In this document: positions 14,844-22,034 of the stretch, in pieces
How positions within the stretch are numbered: the stretch's first letter is position 1
Layout: each line of letters starts with the position of its first letter
Source: a virus
DNA length: 30,301 nt
IMG/VR virus record: IMGVR_UViG_3300028840_004318
Span: 1-30,301 of that record
Reading direction: 5' to 3' (one strand)
Made by a program: the position numbers and the translations under genes
The notes under the pieces: model-generated
Database searches by the model: none
What the model saw: only the letters and a program-made list of their open reading frames with translations
Told to the model about the DNA's origin: nothing

Positions 14844-15539
14844 TTACTCCTCGCCGGAGACGACCTGCTCGAGGACCTCCTCGTAGCTGACCCTCTCGCC
14901 GGCCTTGAGCTTGGCCTTGCAGATCCGCATGGCTTTGTCGGAGGCCTCCTTCGAGTACCGCTCGCGGTTGGCGGCGGCGCCGGGACGGGCCCGGCTCATG
15001 GCCGCGGCGTCGTCGAATGTGGGAACTATCATGTCGAGCGGGATCTCGCGGTAATTCGCGTCGATCACCTCCAGGTGTGCCGCGAACTGCTCGTCGGACA
15101 CGCGCCCGTACTTGACGCGCTCGAACTCCGCGTCCAGATCGAACAGGTGAGTCCGCCGGCGTTCGGCCAGGGCGGCGTACCGCTCGGTGTTGATGCGCTT
15201 GCCCTGCTCGACGTGGAGCTGGCCGCGGACCGTCTTGAGCTCGTTCCGGAGCTCGGCGACCTGGCCGTGCAGTCGCGAGTACTTCACCGGCAGCACCTCC
15301 TCGTCCTCGGGCACGGGCGGCGCCGGGGTGTCGGGCACGGCCGGCTCGTCGACCGGGGGCGCGGCCGGCTCGTCGAGCGGGCCATCCACGGGCGGCTCGT
15401 CGACCGGGGGCTCTTCGACCGGCTCGTCGGGGACGTCGGGCTCATCGGAGGCTGCCATCTGCTCCTGGGCCCAGATCGCCCACGGCTGCTGGCTGATGGC
15501 CTCGGTGATTTGCTGCAGTTCCTCAGGGGACAGTGCCAT
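14844..15539 (-). CDS. Scaffold protein from internal start (Mu Z-like)
   Basis: Within the protease gene, codon 241 is ATG (MALSPEELQQITEAISQQPW) with GAGAGG 6 nt upstream, a better ribosome site than that of the full-length start. Initiation here gives 231 aa comprising only the linker, coiled coil and C-terminal scaffold parts. In phage Mu, scaffold Z arises the same way inside gene I. This is an inference from the internal site and domain boundary. Confidence 0.65.
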   Translation of the reverse strand: MALSPEELQQITEAISQQPWAIWAQEQMAASDEPDVPDEPVEEPPVDEPPVDGPLDEPAAPPVDEPAVPDTPAPPVPEDEEVLPVKYSRLHGQVAELRNELKTVRGQLHVEQGKRINTERYAALAERRRTHLFDLDAEFERVKYGRVSDEQFAAHLEVIDANYREIPLDMIVPTFDDAAAMSRARPGAAANRERYSKEASDKAMRICKAKLKAGERVSYEEVLEQVVSGEE

Positions 15540-16259
15540 GGCTGGCCTCTCGTTCTCAGGGTTGGGGTTGTCAGGCGGGTCGGCAGCGGCCGACTCGGCG
15601 GAATAGTCCTCGCGGTCGTCGCCGTCGCTCGGCACGAACACGCTGGTGGCGGATGGGGCGCATACGGAGTACTTCTCCACCTCCACGCCGTCGCGGCGGC
15701 GGGCCGAGTAGAGAAGCCCCATGTCGAGCCGCGGGGCCTCGGCGCCGAGCAAGGCGATCGGATCGAGGTACATGTCCTCGTACTCTTCTTCCACCCAGAG
15801 CTCGGCGCTGCGGCGGGGGAAGTCGCGGATCACGTCGGCCTTGTCGCGGTGGAGGTGGAAATCGGCCAGGACCGCCCACCTGGGTTTCTGGCCCGGCTGG
15901 CTGATCAGCCCGACCCGAAAGGGCCCGGCGAGGCCGACCAGGGGCATGGGAGAGTTGTGGTGGCCCTGGCCGGGGTCCGGGGTGTGGCCGACGATCACGC
16001 CGGCGTAGTCGCCCGTCTCGGAGATCCTGCGGTTGCAGTTGGCGGCCAGGAGCTTCAGGCGCTGGACGTCGAACTTGAGCTCGCGGCCCTTCGTGGTCTC
16101 CGTCTCGTGCTCGGCGAAGACCGGCACGTCGGCGATCGTGAGCCAGTCGTCCTCGGGGAAGTCGCGCCGAGCCGGCAGGATGTTCGCCCGGGGAATCGAC
16201 GCGTCCGATCGGATCGGCTGTTCGACGACGGGCGTGGTGTCGAGTTCGGCAGTAGCCAT
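14844..16259 (-). CDS. Mu I-like head maturation protease fused to scaffold
   Basis: A 471-aa protein starting MATAELDTTPVVEQPIRSDA. Residues about 55-215 match phage head protease I: the helix LKFDVQRLKLLAANCNRR, VIVGHTPD with H92, LADFHLHRDKADVIRDFPRRSAELW with S151 as likely nucleophile, and LDPIALLGAEAPRLDMGL. A Pro/Asp/Glu linker (272-322) leads to a coiled coil (328-365) and a charged C-terminus, as in scaffold domains. The protein would assemble inside the procapsid and cleave itself and other head proteins. It is the first gene of the transcription unit behind promoter P3, and its ATG has no visible ribosome site, which fits regulation by the leader. Confidence 0.85.
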   Translation of the reverse strand: MATAELDTTPVVEQPIRSDASIPRANILPARRDFPEDDWLTIADVPVFAEHETETTKGRELKFDVQRLKLLAANCNRRISETGDYAGVIVGHTPDPGQGHHNSPMPLVGLAGPFRVGLISQPGQKPRWAVLADFHLHRDKADVIRDFPRRSAELWVEEEYEDMYLDPIALLGAEAPRLDMGLLYSARRRDGVEVEKYSVCAPSATSVFVPSDGDDREDYSAESAAADPPDNPNPENERPAMALSPEELQQITEAISQQPWAIWAQEQMAASDEPDVPDEPVEEPPVDEPPVDGPLDEPAAPPVDEPAVPDTPAPPVPEDEEVLPVKYSRLHGQVAELRNELKTVRGQLHVEQGKRINTERYAALAERRRTHLFDLDAEFERVKYGRVSDEQFAAHLEVIDANYREIPLDMIVPTFDDAAAMSRARPGAAANRERYSKEASDKAMRICKAKLKAGERVSYEEVLEQVVSGEE

Positions 16260-16274
16260 GGCAAACCAAGAAAC

Positions 16275-16318
16275 AAAAAAAGGCCCGCCAGACTCCCGGT
16301 TGGGAATCTGACGGGCCT
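16275..16318 (-). terminator. Intrinsic terminator in the leader of the protease-capsid operon
   Basis: On the minus strand a 17-bp stem (16318-16302 with 16297-16281, two G-U wobbles, four-base loop) is followed by seven U. It lies after promoter P3 and only about 15 nt before the protease ATG, so it would stop transcripts from P3 unless bypassed. A 20-nt box at 16314-16333 is shared with the terminator leader at 18768-18830. Confidence 0.8.
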
Positions 16319-16376
16319 CGTGTGTCGAGTTACCCGGAAATATGCTGCGGCACTAATGGGGCCGCGTTGTTGTGAC

Positions 16377-16421
16377 AATGTACGCCACGACGCGATTTCT
16401 TGTCAAATGGGTGATGGCCCA
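16377..16421 (-). promoter_or_regulatory. Promoter-like element P3: TGGGCCATCAC, TTGACA, 18 bp, TACATT
   Basis: On the minus strand TGGGCCATCAC (16421-16411) is followed after 4 bp by TTGACA (16406-16401) and, 18 bp later, TACATT (16382-16377). The 11-mer lies in the last codons of the 70-aa gene, whose TGA stop is part of TTGACA. It would drive the protease-to-tail unit through a terminator-bearing leader. Confidence 0.6.
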
Positions 16422-16615
16422 CGCAGCCGCCGCTTGGTCGGCTGGGCCAGGACCCTGTCCTGCAAACACCTCACGCAGCGGCTCATCTCCTCGCGGTCGG
16501 CCGGCTCGAGGTCGGCGTCGGCCGAGTTGAGGTGCAGGTACACCCGGGCCAGGGCCTCGAGGCACTCGCGCTCAGCCTCGGACAATCCGGTCGTAGGGTG
16601 ATCACCTCCAGACAC
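16403..16615 (-). CDS. 70-aa small helical protein, unknown
   Basis: Starts at GTG (VSGGDHPTTGLSEAERECLE) with GGAG about 8 nt upstream and 12 nt after the previous stop. Mostly helical, with LEALARVYLHLNSADADLEPADREEM and a CVRC pair near the end (SRCVRC). It ends TKRRLRGPSPI; the last codons overlap promoter element P3. It is soluble, unlike the other four genes of this block. No family is recognised. It may be a small regulator or partner of the preceding membrane proteins, but nothing in the sequence decides. Confidence 0.65.
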   Translation of the reverse strand: MSGGDHPTTGLSEAERECLEALARVYLHLNSADADLEPADREEMSRCVRCLQDRVLAQPTKRRLRGPSPI

Positions 16616-16627
16616 TGGTCGGCTCCG

Positions 16628-16918
16628 TCAGAGTCCGTGGGTCCGGCGCTCGATCTCATCGATCCGGGCCTCGTTTCGGCCGCAGTGGAGCTGGCCGATC
16701 CGCCGGAATACCTCCTTGACGTCGTGCTTGATCTCGGTGACGGTCGTGGAGATCCCATTGGCCAGTCGCACCTCGAGGGCGGTCAATCGCTCGCCCATCT
16801 CCCGGTCATCGCGGTCACGCTCGCGGCGGGCCTGCCACCACGTCAGCGCGGTCGTGCCGAGGCCCGTGAGGACGATTGAGACGATGGCCACGACGATCTG
16901 CACAGTTGCGTCACTCAT
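16628..16918 (-). CDS. Small one-TM protein with coiled coil (holin/spanin-like candidate)
   Basis: A 96-aa protein. I choose MSDATVQIVVAIVSIVLTGL at 16918 because AGGGG lies about 5 nt upstream. It has one membrane segment (residues 5-27), then a charged region (RRERDRDDREMGER) and a heptad-like coiled coil (LTALEVRL...VTEIKHDVKEVFRRIGQL). This topology recalls XhlA-like lysis accessory proteins or inner-membrane spanins, although XhlA carries its segment at the C-terminus. In this block of exported proteins a lysis or envelope role is the best guess. Family identity is not established. Confidence 0.7.
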   Translation of the reverse strand: MSDATVQIVVAIVSIVLTGLGTTALTWWQARRERDRDDREMGERLTALEVRLANGISTTVTEIKHDVKEVFRRIGQLHCGRNEARIDEIERRTHGL

Positions 16919-16972
16919 GCTGCCCCTGCCTCCGGTCCTCTCGCGGTTACTGCTCACACGGCTTGCCGCGCG

Positions 16973-17440
16973 CTAGGCGGGCGCCTTGGCCGGAGTGGCC
17001 TGGACGGCCGGGGTGGGGATTTCCGGATCGCGGGCCACCTCGGCGAACTCGCGCTGTTTGCGTGCAGCGGCCGAGGCCTTGGCGTCGTCCACGACCTTGA
17101 CGATCTTGACGCGCTGCTCCTCGTCCTGGAGCCGGAGCGTCAGCTGGTGCCAGAAAGCGGGCTCCATCGCTTTCAGGCGCTCGGCATCACTCCCCTCGGT
17201 GAGCAGGTCCACCAGGGAGCGGATGGCTCGGGCCGCCCCGGAGCCGTCCCCGACGGCAAAGCGGTTGAAGATCTCCGAGAGCCTGGGCAGCTTCATTTCC
17301 TTGCACCAGTCGGCCACCTCGGCCAGCTTCAGCCGGCGATCCTCCTCTTGCTCGTCCTTCTTGAAGACGTACTTCGCCAGGGCAATGGCCGCGACCACGG
17401 CCAGGGCGAAGATCAGGGCTTGTTCGAGTGTAATCGACAT
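16973..17440 (-). CDS. 155-aa N-terminal single-TM protein, unknown
   Basis: Starts MSITLEQALIFALAVVAAIA, with GAGGTG about 8 nt before the ATG. One N-terminal membrane segment (residues 7-25) is followed by a charged, helical cytoplasmic or periplasmic region (KKDEQEEDRRLKLAEVADWCKEM; LTLRLQDEEQRVKIVKVVDDAKAS) and a Pro/Ala-rich tail ending AVQATPAKAPA. The layout resembles an i-spanin-like or accessory lysis protein, but no motif confirms it. It lies between the thioredoxin-like protein and the coiled-coil one-TM protein. Confidence 0.7.
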   Translation of the reverse strand: MSITLEQALIFALAVVAAIALAKYVFKKDEQEEDRRLKLAEVADWCKEMKLPRLSEIFNRFAVGDGSGAARAIRSLVDLLTEGSDAERLKAMEPAFWHQLTLRLQDEEQRVKIVKVVDDAKASAAARKQREFAEVARDPEIPTPAVQATPAKAPA

Positions 17441-17475
17441 TTGTGGTCACCTCGCGTGGAATGGTGGTGGATGGG

Positions 17476-18156
17476 CTAGGCGGAGGCGTTGGCGTCGCGC
17501 TTGAACTCGAGGGCCAGCGTCACGACGAAGGCCACGATCACCGCGGCCGCCAACAAGATCCAGAACAGCATGTCGGAATCGGGCTCGGCCGGCGGGGTGT
17601 CGATCACGGGATGGACGTCGACGTCGATGATCGGCCGATCATCAGGAACTGGGACGAGGTTCGGGCTCGGGTCCGGGTCCGGCCGCGGGCAGCGGTCGAA
17701 GAATCTAGACTGCCGGCGGAACAGGAAGCCGACCTGGTCTCCCAGCGTCTTGGCATCCTTGAGCTCATGGGCGTGCTCGGCAAGCACGACGGTGCCGTTG
17801 GCTTTTTGGACGAAGACTGCAGGCAGCACGGCGTGGCCGGCGAACCGCTCCCGGTGGGTCGGATTACTCTCCGGGTAGACGTGCCAGTGGGTCTGGGCCT
17901 TGAGCGAGGCCAGGCGCGGGTCGGCGTCGAACCAGGCGACCAGCTCGCGGTCCTGCGCACGGCTCCGCCAGTCGTCGTGGACCAACAGCGTTGTGTGGTA
18001 GGCTCCGCCGTCCTCGGGCAGCTCGACCACGCGCTGGTTGACCTCGTCGGTGGCGACGGGCGGCGCCGGCGTCATCTCGGGCATGTGGTCGCGGGCGACA
18101 AACAGTCCTAGGCCGACAACAGCGGCCACCAGGATCGCAGTACTCAAGGGCTTCAT
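17476..18156 (-). CDS. Bitopic thioredoxin-like protein without CxxC
   Basis: A 226-aa protein starting MKPLSTAILVAAVVGLGLFV, with AAGGAG 8 nt before the ATG. It has an N-terminal membrane segment (5-21), a periplasmic-looking domain (about 40-150), a Pro/Asp linker (PDPDPSPN, 159-168) and a C-terminal membrane segment (197-217). The central domain shows thioredoxin-fold spacing: strand YHTTLLVHDDW, helix-like DPRLASLKAQTHW, then LPAVFVQ with a Pro at 112 where thioredoxins have the cis-proline. The active CxxC is missing, so it is more likely a binding or scaffolding version. Its function in a phage is not known; it sits after the cysteine-peptidase lipoprotein. Confidence 0.7.
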   Translation of the reverse strand: MKPLSTAILVAAVVGLGLFVARDHMPEMTPAPPVATDEVNQRVVELPEDGGAYHTTLLVHDDWRSRAQDRELVAWFDADPRLASLKAQTHWHVYPESNPTHRERFAGHAVLPAVFVQKANGTVVLAEHAHELKDAKTLGDQVGFLFRRQSRFFDRCPRPDPDPSPNLVPVPDDRPIIDVDVHPVIDTPPAEPDSDMLFWILLAAAVIVAFVVTLALEFKRDANASA

Positions 18157-18168
18157 GACACAAACTCC

Positions 18169-18756
18169 TTACCTGTGAGGGCGCGGTGGGGACGGGCTGT
18201 AGACGGGCGTGAAGGCGTAGCCGCCGTAGCCCCGCCACTTCGCAAGGAACTCGGCTTTGGGAACGTACACGAACCGCTCGACGCGGTTGTTGTCGATCAA
18301 TGCCGCCCGGCCGTCGGGGGTGAACCCGGCGAACGTCACCGCATGCCCGCGAAAATAGTGGATCGCGGCGCCGCGTCTAGTTCGAGAGCACCACTCGAGA
18401 AAAGCGGTGTCGCCCGATCGGGTGTAAGCGTAGCGGAGCTCGGGCCAGCGGGACTCGGCGATCTGCGCGAGGCCCGGGACGCTGCAGGCGCCGGACTGGT
18501 TGTCGCGCCACCAGTCGGCCATGGTGTGAAGCCCCTGCCACCGGAAGCAGGTGATCAGGCTCGCGTGCATGCAGGATCCGCTGCCGTAGTTCGGCTCCCG
18601 CTGATCGACCTCGAGATCCAGCGGGGGCAGGTTCGCGGCGGTCACGACCGCCACGGGGCAACCGTCACAGGGGTCGCAGGGATCGCTGGAGCGGATCTCG
18701 CAACCGAGGCAGGCGAGACACGCCAGGCACGCCAGGATCGCTGGGAGACGCATCAT
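18169..18756 (-). CDS. Lipoprotein with C39/papain-like cysteine peptidase domain
   Basis: A 195-aa protein from MMRLPAILACLACLACLGC, with a lipobox-like end (LGC, Cys19) after a Cys-rich hydrophobic stretch. The frame extends upstream to 18879, but that part runs back through the terminator hairpin and promoter region. The domain carries Q52, SGSCMHAS with C62, GHAVTFAGF with H138 and LIDNN with D155/N156, the order Gln-Cys-His-Asn/Asp of papain/C39-like peptidases. Exported and lipid-anchored, it could cut peptidoglycan cross-links or envelope proteins. It is the first gene behind promoter P2 and the leader terminator, and starts the small membrane-protein block. Confidence 0.75.
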   Translation of the reverse strand: MMRLPAILACLACLACLGCEIRSSDPCDPCDGCPVAVVTAANLPPLDLEVDQREPNYGSGSCMHASLITCFRWQGLHTMADWWRDNQSGACSVPGLAQIAESRWPELRYAYTRSGDTAFLEWCSRTRRGAAIHYFRGHAVTFAGFTPDGRAALIDNNRVERFVYVPKAEFLAKWRGYGGYAFTPVYSPSPPRPHR

Positions 18757-18767
18757 GCAGCTCTCAC

Positions 18768-18814
18768 AAAAAAAGGCCGGCAGCCGCGCCCTGGTTGAGA
18801 GGCGGCTGCCGGCC
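18768..18814 (-). terminator. Intrinsic terminator in the leader of the membrane-protein block
   Basis: On the minus strand a perfect 13-bp stem (18814-18802 with 18787-18775, 14-nt loop) is followed by seven U (18774-18768). It lies downstream of promoter P2 and about 11 nt before the lipoprotein ATG, so it would also end transcripts of the preceding portal operon. A 20-nt box at 18811-18830 is shared with the leader at 16314-16333 (16 of 20 identical). Confidence 0.85.
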
Positions 18815-18849
18815 TGGGGTGTCCAGTGACCGGGGTCGCAGCAGCTGGG

Positions 18850-18894
18850 AGTATAAGCCCAACTCGCAAAGTCAGTCAAACGGGTGATGGCCCA
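18850..18894 (-). promoter_or_regulatory. Promoter-like element P2: TGGGCCATCAC, TTGACT, 18 bp, TATACT
   Basis: On the minus strand TGGGCCATCAC (18894-18884) is followed after 4 bp by TTGACT (18879-18874) and, 18 bp later, TATACT (18855-18850). Spacing is identical to P3. It lies just after the stop of the 68-aa gene and before the terminator-bearing leader of the lipoprotein gene. Confidence 0.65.
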
Positions 18895-18899
18895 CCTGG

Positions 18900-19106
18900 T
18901 CAGTCCGGCGGCCGGCCGAACCGCTTGACCTCGAAGATGGGGGAGCCGATACAGCCGGCTTTCGACGGGATCGTCAAGGTGATGTTGCCGGTGAAGTCGG
19001 GGTCGGTCTGGTGCTGGGCCATCGCGCGGCCGAGGTCCTCGAGGATCGACTGCATCCTCGAGCGGTTCTCGTCGGCGCGCGTGGGTGGTCGTCGGTGCCG
19101 GGTCAT
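18900..19106 (-). CDS. 68-aa protein, unknown
   Basis: Starts MTRHRRPPTRADENRSRMQS; the ATG overlaps the portal stop (ATGA), so translation is coupled. It has a basic N-terminus, a helix (MQSILEDLGRAMAQHQTD) and a strand region (NITLTIPSKAGCIGSPIFEVKRFG). No known family. It ends the portal transcription unit; promoter element P2 begins 5 bp after its stop. Confidence 0.7.
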   Translation of the reverse strand: MTRHRRPPTRADENRSRMQSILEDLGRAMAQHQTDPDFTGNITLTIPSKAGCIGSPIFEVKRFGRPPD

Positions 19107-22012
19107 TCAGTGCCCTTCAGTTGCTGCTGGATGACGGCTGCCGTCTCCGGGCTGGCGTGGGTCCAGCCGGCCTCCTCGTGACCCTCGAGCTGGAAGAACC
19201 AGGCGCCCTTGTCGTGCTTCACGCGGTACTCCCGATCGCGAATCCGCACGCGCTTGACCGAGGGGGTGGGCTGTGGGTTGGGGGGCTGTTGAAGTTGCTG
19301 TTGGATCACGGTCGTCGTCTCCGGGCTGGCGTGGGTCCAGCCGGCTTCAGGATGCCCCTTGAGCCGGAAGAACCAGGTATTACCGTCCTCTTTCACGTCG
19401 TAGTCGCGGCCACCAAGGGTCACCGTCTCCACGGCCGGGGCTCGGCGTTGACCTGCACTGCGGTGCTTGGCCAGCCACTGCTCGCGGGTGAGTGTGAGTG
19501 GATCCACCTTCCAGACGAGCATCTCGTCGACGTACTGTTGGTAGAGCTTCTCCTCCTCGGGCGTCCAGGCGTCGGCCTTGGCCGCCTCGCTTCCGGGCGC
19601 GTCGATCCACCTTTCGCCCGCGTTGTACTTGTCGGCCAGCTCCTGCTTGGCCTCGATCTCCTCGGGGCTGTACCCCTGGCGCTCGAGGGCCTGACGGATG
19701 AGCTTGCCGGACTTGTAGTCGAAGTAGGGGTTCAGCTCGTGGAAGATCGAGAGCTTGCCCTCGGGCGGATGGGCCCGCTTGCCGGGCTCGACGTAGACGC
19801 CTTGCCCAGGCTTGGCCGGGGTCGCTTCGCCCTGGGCGCCGGCCTTGGGTGCGAACTTCCCGTGGTCCCGCGGGTGCTCTTCCTCCTTCCAGGGCTTGGC
19901 GTAGTGCTCGACCTGCACACCGATCTCCTTGCCCCCGAGGCCCACGCGGATCTCGCCCTGCTCATCCACACTGACGGGCACTTCAGCGAGCGCAGGGAGC
20001 TGCTGGAGCCCCTCGGCGAGCCCTGGGGCCTGTGGCTGCCCCTGAGGGCCTTCCTGGTCGCCCTGCTGCTTCTGAGCGTCGGGATCCTCGCGGGCCTTGG
20101 CGGCCGCCTGCTGGGCTCCTGGGCCCAGCATGGCCAGCTCGGCCGGCGAGGCCTGGGCCAGGGCCGAGTTGGGGATCCATTCGCCCGGCGGGTAGAACTT
20201 GCCGCCCAGGCTGATCCCCGACGGCTTGGGGCTCCGCGGGTGCTGCGAGTCGTCGTACACTCCGCCGCCGGGCATGGCGTAGCGCTCACGGCCTGCAGGC
20301 GATCGCCAGTAGTGCTCTGCGGACACGTCCTCCTGGGGCTGCTGCTGGGCCCGCGCCTGCCTGATCAGCTCTCGCACCCTCTCGATCGCCTCGGACCGTC
20401 CCAGGCCCTGCTGCTGGTACTGGTCGGCCGCCTGGCCGAGCTGGCCGAGGGTCTGCGGCGGGCCCGACTGGGGCGTCCACCCCTGGACCTGGGCGGTCTG
20501 CTGCTGCTGGGCCTGGGCCATCTGCTGCTGCTGCATGTCCGCCTGCATGTGCTGCGGGTTGGTCAGCTTGTCCTCGCCCTCTTGCGGCACGGTCGCGCCG
20601 ATCAGGTCGTAGACGTCCTGGCTCTTGAGCTGGAGGCCCATCTCGTAGGCCTGCTTCCAGCCGGAGAGCTTCCCCTCGACGTCGGGAGCCTCGGTCTCGA
20701 TCACGAACTTGATCGGCAGATCTTTGTAGTGGGGCCAGTTGTAGTCGATCAGCGGCTGCACCAGGTCGGTGGTGATCGTCTCGGCCAGGTTGATCGAGTC
20801 GTAGCGGATGATCTGCAGGTAGGTGTCCAGGTGGATGCTCGCCACGCCGGAGCCGAGCCCCGTGCTGGCCGCCTCGCTTGTGAGGATCTGGCCGAGGATG
20901 TACCGCTTGATTTGATGCCCGAAGTACTCGCGGATGATTCGATCGAGGACGTCGGCGCCGGCCATCCCGGGCTCGATCCGCTTGACGTCGCTGGAGAGGA
21001 TGTCGCTGTCAGGGTGCCGCGGCACGAGCACGATGTTCCGCCCGAGCCCGATCCGCTCCTCGGCCGCCGTGCGCGTCGCCTCGTAGGCCGTCGGGTTGCC
21101 GGCCGGGTAGCTCCAGATCTCCATGCCGAAGGCGGAGCGCTCGAGGTACTCCATCAACCAGGCCAAGGTCTCTTGCTTCTGGAACCAGCTCCAGTACAGC
21201 CGAGACCTGATGCCCACGCCGTGGATCGCTCCGGCCCGCTCGGGCGCCTCCCACTCCGCGTCTTCGATCATGTGCTTGTGGATCGCGAGCAGTGGCCGCT
21301 CCCAGTGCTCAAGGAAGTAGGCCAGGCCGTGATCGGTGGCCGCGACCTTGTTGACCCGCTCCACGGCCCAGCGTCGCGCGACGGTGCCGCCCTGGGTGTA
21401 GCCGGCCCCCACGCGGATCCCGACCTGGTCCTCCTGGAACGTCTGCTGGCCCGACCCGTCGTCGTAGCGGAAGACGAGCTTGTCGCCGTTGACGGGCATC
21501 CACCTGTCGATGATCACGCGGTTCTGCCCGTTGACGCGCGCGTTGCGGAACCGGTGCGAGACCCCGTACTTGCCGTACCAGAGCGCGTGCAAGAGGCACT
21601 CGCGGTACTTCAGGAAATTGGGGATCCTGTAGAGGATCTCGGTCAGCTTGTCGACGACGAACTTCTGGTGCTTGTCCTTGTTGTCGTCGGCCTCGAGGTG
21701 CCAGTCCAACAGCGCGGTCGACCGCTGGCGCTGCTCCAGGCACTCCATGATGCCCGGGTCATTTCTCATGAACCGCGCATTGTCCCACGAGTGCCGCATC
21801 GCCTCGTCCGAGACGTAGTAGGTCCGCGCGACGTTGCGCATGAGCCCCTGGAACGTCACGACGTGGGGCAGGACCTGCTCGCCGGCGTTGGGCGGCATGC
21901 CGTCGATCTTCAGGAACGGATCCTCGTCGCCCGGGTCGCCGCTGCGGCGGAGGCTGGCATCGTCCGGCGGCATGAGGCCGCGCGCGGGGAGCTGGTCGGT
22001 CTTCGTGATCAT
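19103..22012 (-). CDS. Mu gp29-like (DUF935) portal with long repeat-bearing C-terminus
   Basis: A 969-aa protein starting MITKTDQLPARGLMPPDDAS. Residues about 60-480 resemble the Mu gp29/DUF935 portal: a helical stretch, a central region (PNFLKYRECLLHALWYGKYG) and the family segment FGHQIKRYILGQILTSEAAS (365-384), followed by DSINLAETITTDLVQPLID. Then come a Gln-rich zone (488-562), a low-complexity Pro/Gly/Gln zone, EEHPRDHGKFAPKAG (711-725; similar short motifs occur in phage head and toxin-domain proteins) and two tandem copies of a ~49-residue module (861-909, 919-967), each with W-FF-L-GH-EAGWTHASPET. Usual DUF935 portals are about 500 aa, so nearly half is extra. No separate MuF-type gene was found; the C-terminus may supply that function (inference). 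Confidence 0.85.
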   Translation of the reverse strand: MITKTDQLPARGLMPPDDASLRRSGDPGDEDPFLKIDGMPPNAGEQVLPHVVTFQGLMRNVARTYYVSDEAMRHSWDNARFMRNDPGIMECLEQRQRSTALLDWHLEADDNKDKHQKFVVDKLTEILYRIPNFLKYRECLLHALWYGKYGVSHRFRNARVNGQNRVIIDRWMPVNGDKLVFRYDDGSGQQTFQEDQVGIRVGAGYTQGGTVARRWAVERVNKVAATDHGLAYFLEHWERPLLAIHKHMIEDAEWEAPERAGAIHGVGIRSRLYWSWFQKQETLAWLMEYLERSAFGMEIWSYPAGNPTAYEATRTAAEERIGLGRNIVLVPRHPDSDILSSDVKRIEPGMAGADVLDRIIREYFGHQIKRYILGQILTSEAASTGLGSGVASIHLDTYLQIIRYDSINLAETITTDLVQPLIDYNWPHYKDLPIKFVIETEAPDVEGKLSGWKQAYEMGLQLKSQDVYDLIGATVPQEGEDKLTNPQHMQADMQQQQMAQAQQQQTAQVQGWTPQSGPPQTLGQLGQAADQYQQQGLGRSEAIERVRELIRQARAQQQPQEDVSAEHYWRSPAGRERYAMPGGGVYDDSQHPRSPKPSGISLGGKFYPPGEWIPNSALAQASPAELAMLGPGAQQAAAKAREDPDAQKQQGDQEGPQGQPQAPGLAEGLQQLPALAEVPVSVDEQGEIRVGLGGKEIGVQVEHYAKPWKEEEHPRDHGKFAPKAGAQGEATPAKPGQGVYVEPGKRAHPPEGKLSIFHELNPYFDYKSGKLIRQALERQGYSPEEIEAKQELADKYNAGERWIDAPGSEAAKADAWTPEEEKLYQQYVDEMLVWKVDPLTLTREQWLAKHRSAGQRRAPAVETVTLGGRDYDVKEDGNTWFFRLKGHPEAGWTHASPETTTVIQQQLQQPPNPQPTPSVKRVRIRDREYRVKHDKGAWFFQLEGHEEAGWTHASPETAAVIQQQLKGTE
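19142..19345. repeat. Tandem repeat in the portal 3' end
   Basis: A 30-bp identical segment occurs at 19142-19171 and again at 19316-19345, 174 bp (58 codons) apart. It is the conserved core (AGWTHASPET) of the two C-terminal portal modules, which diverge elsewhere. Perfect identity of the core against diverged flanks suggests recent duplication or strong selection. Confidence 0.75.
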
Positions 22013-22034
22013 GGCTCTTGGCCTTGTGGGGTGA

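Noticed and set aside
14848-14860. GTGATTAC strings at gene ends (about 14838 and 22030)
   Set aside because: Superficially like the promoter 11-mer but they lack GGCCCA and simply contain stop codons of the genes ending there.
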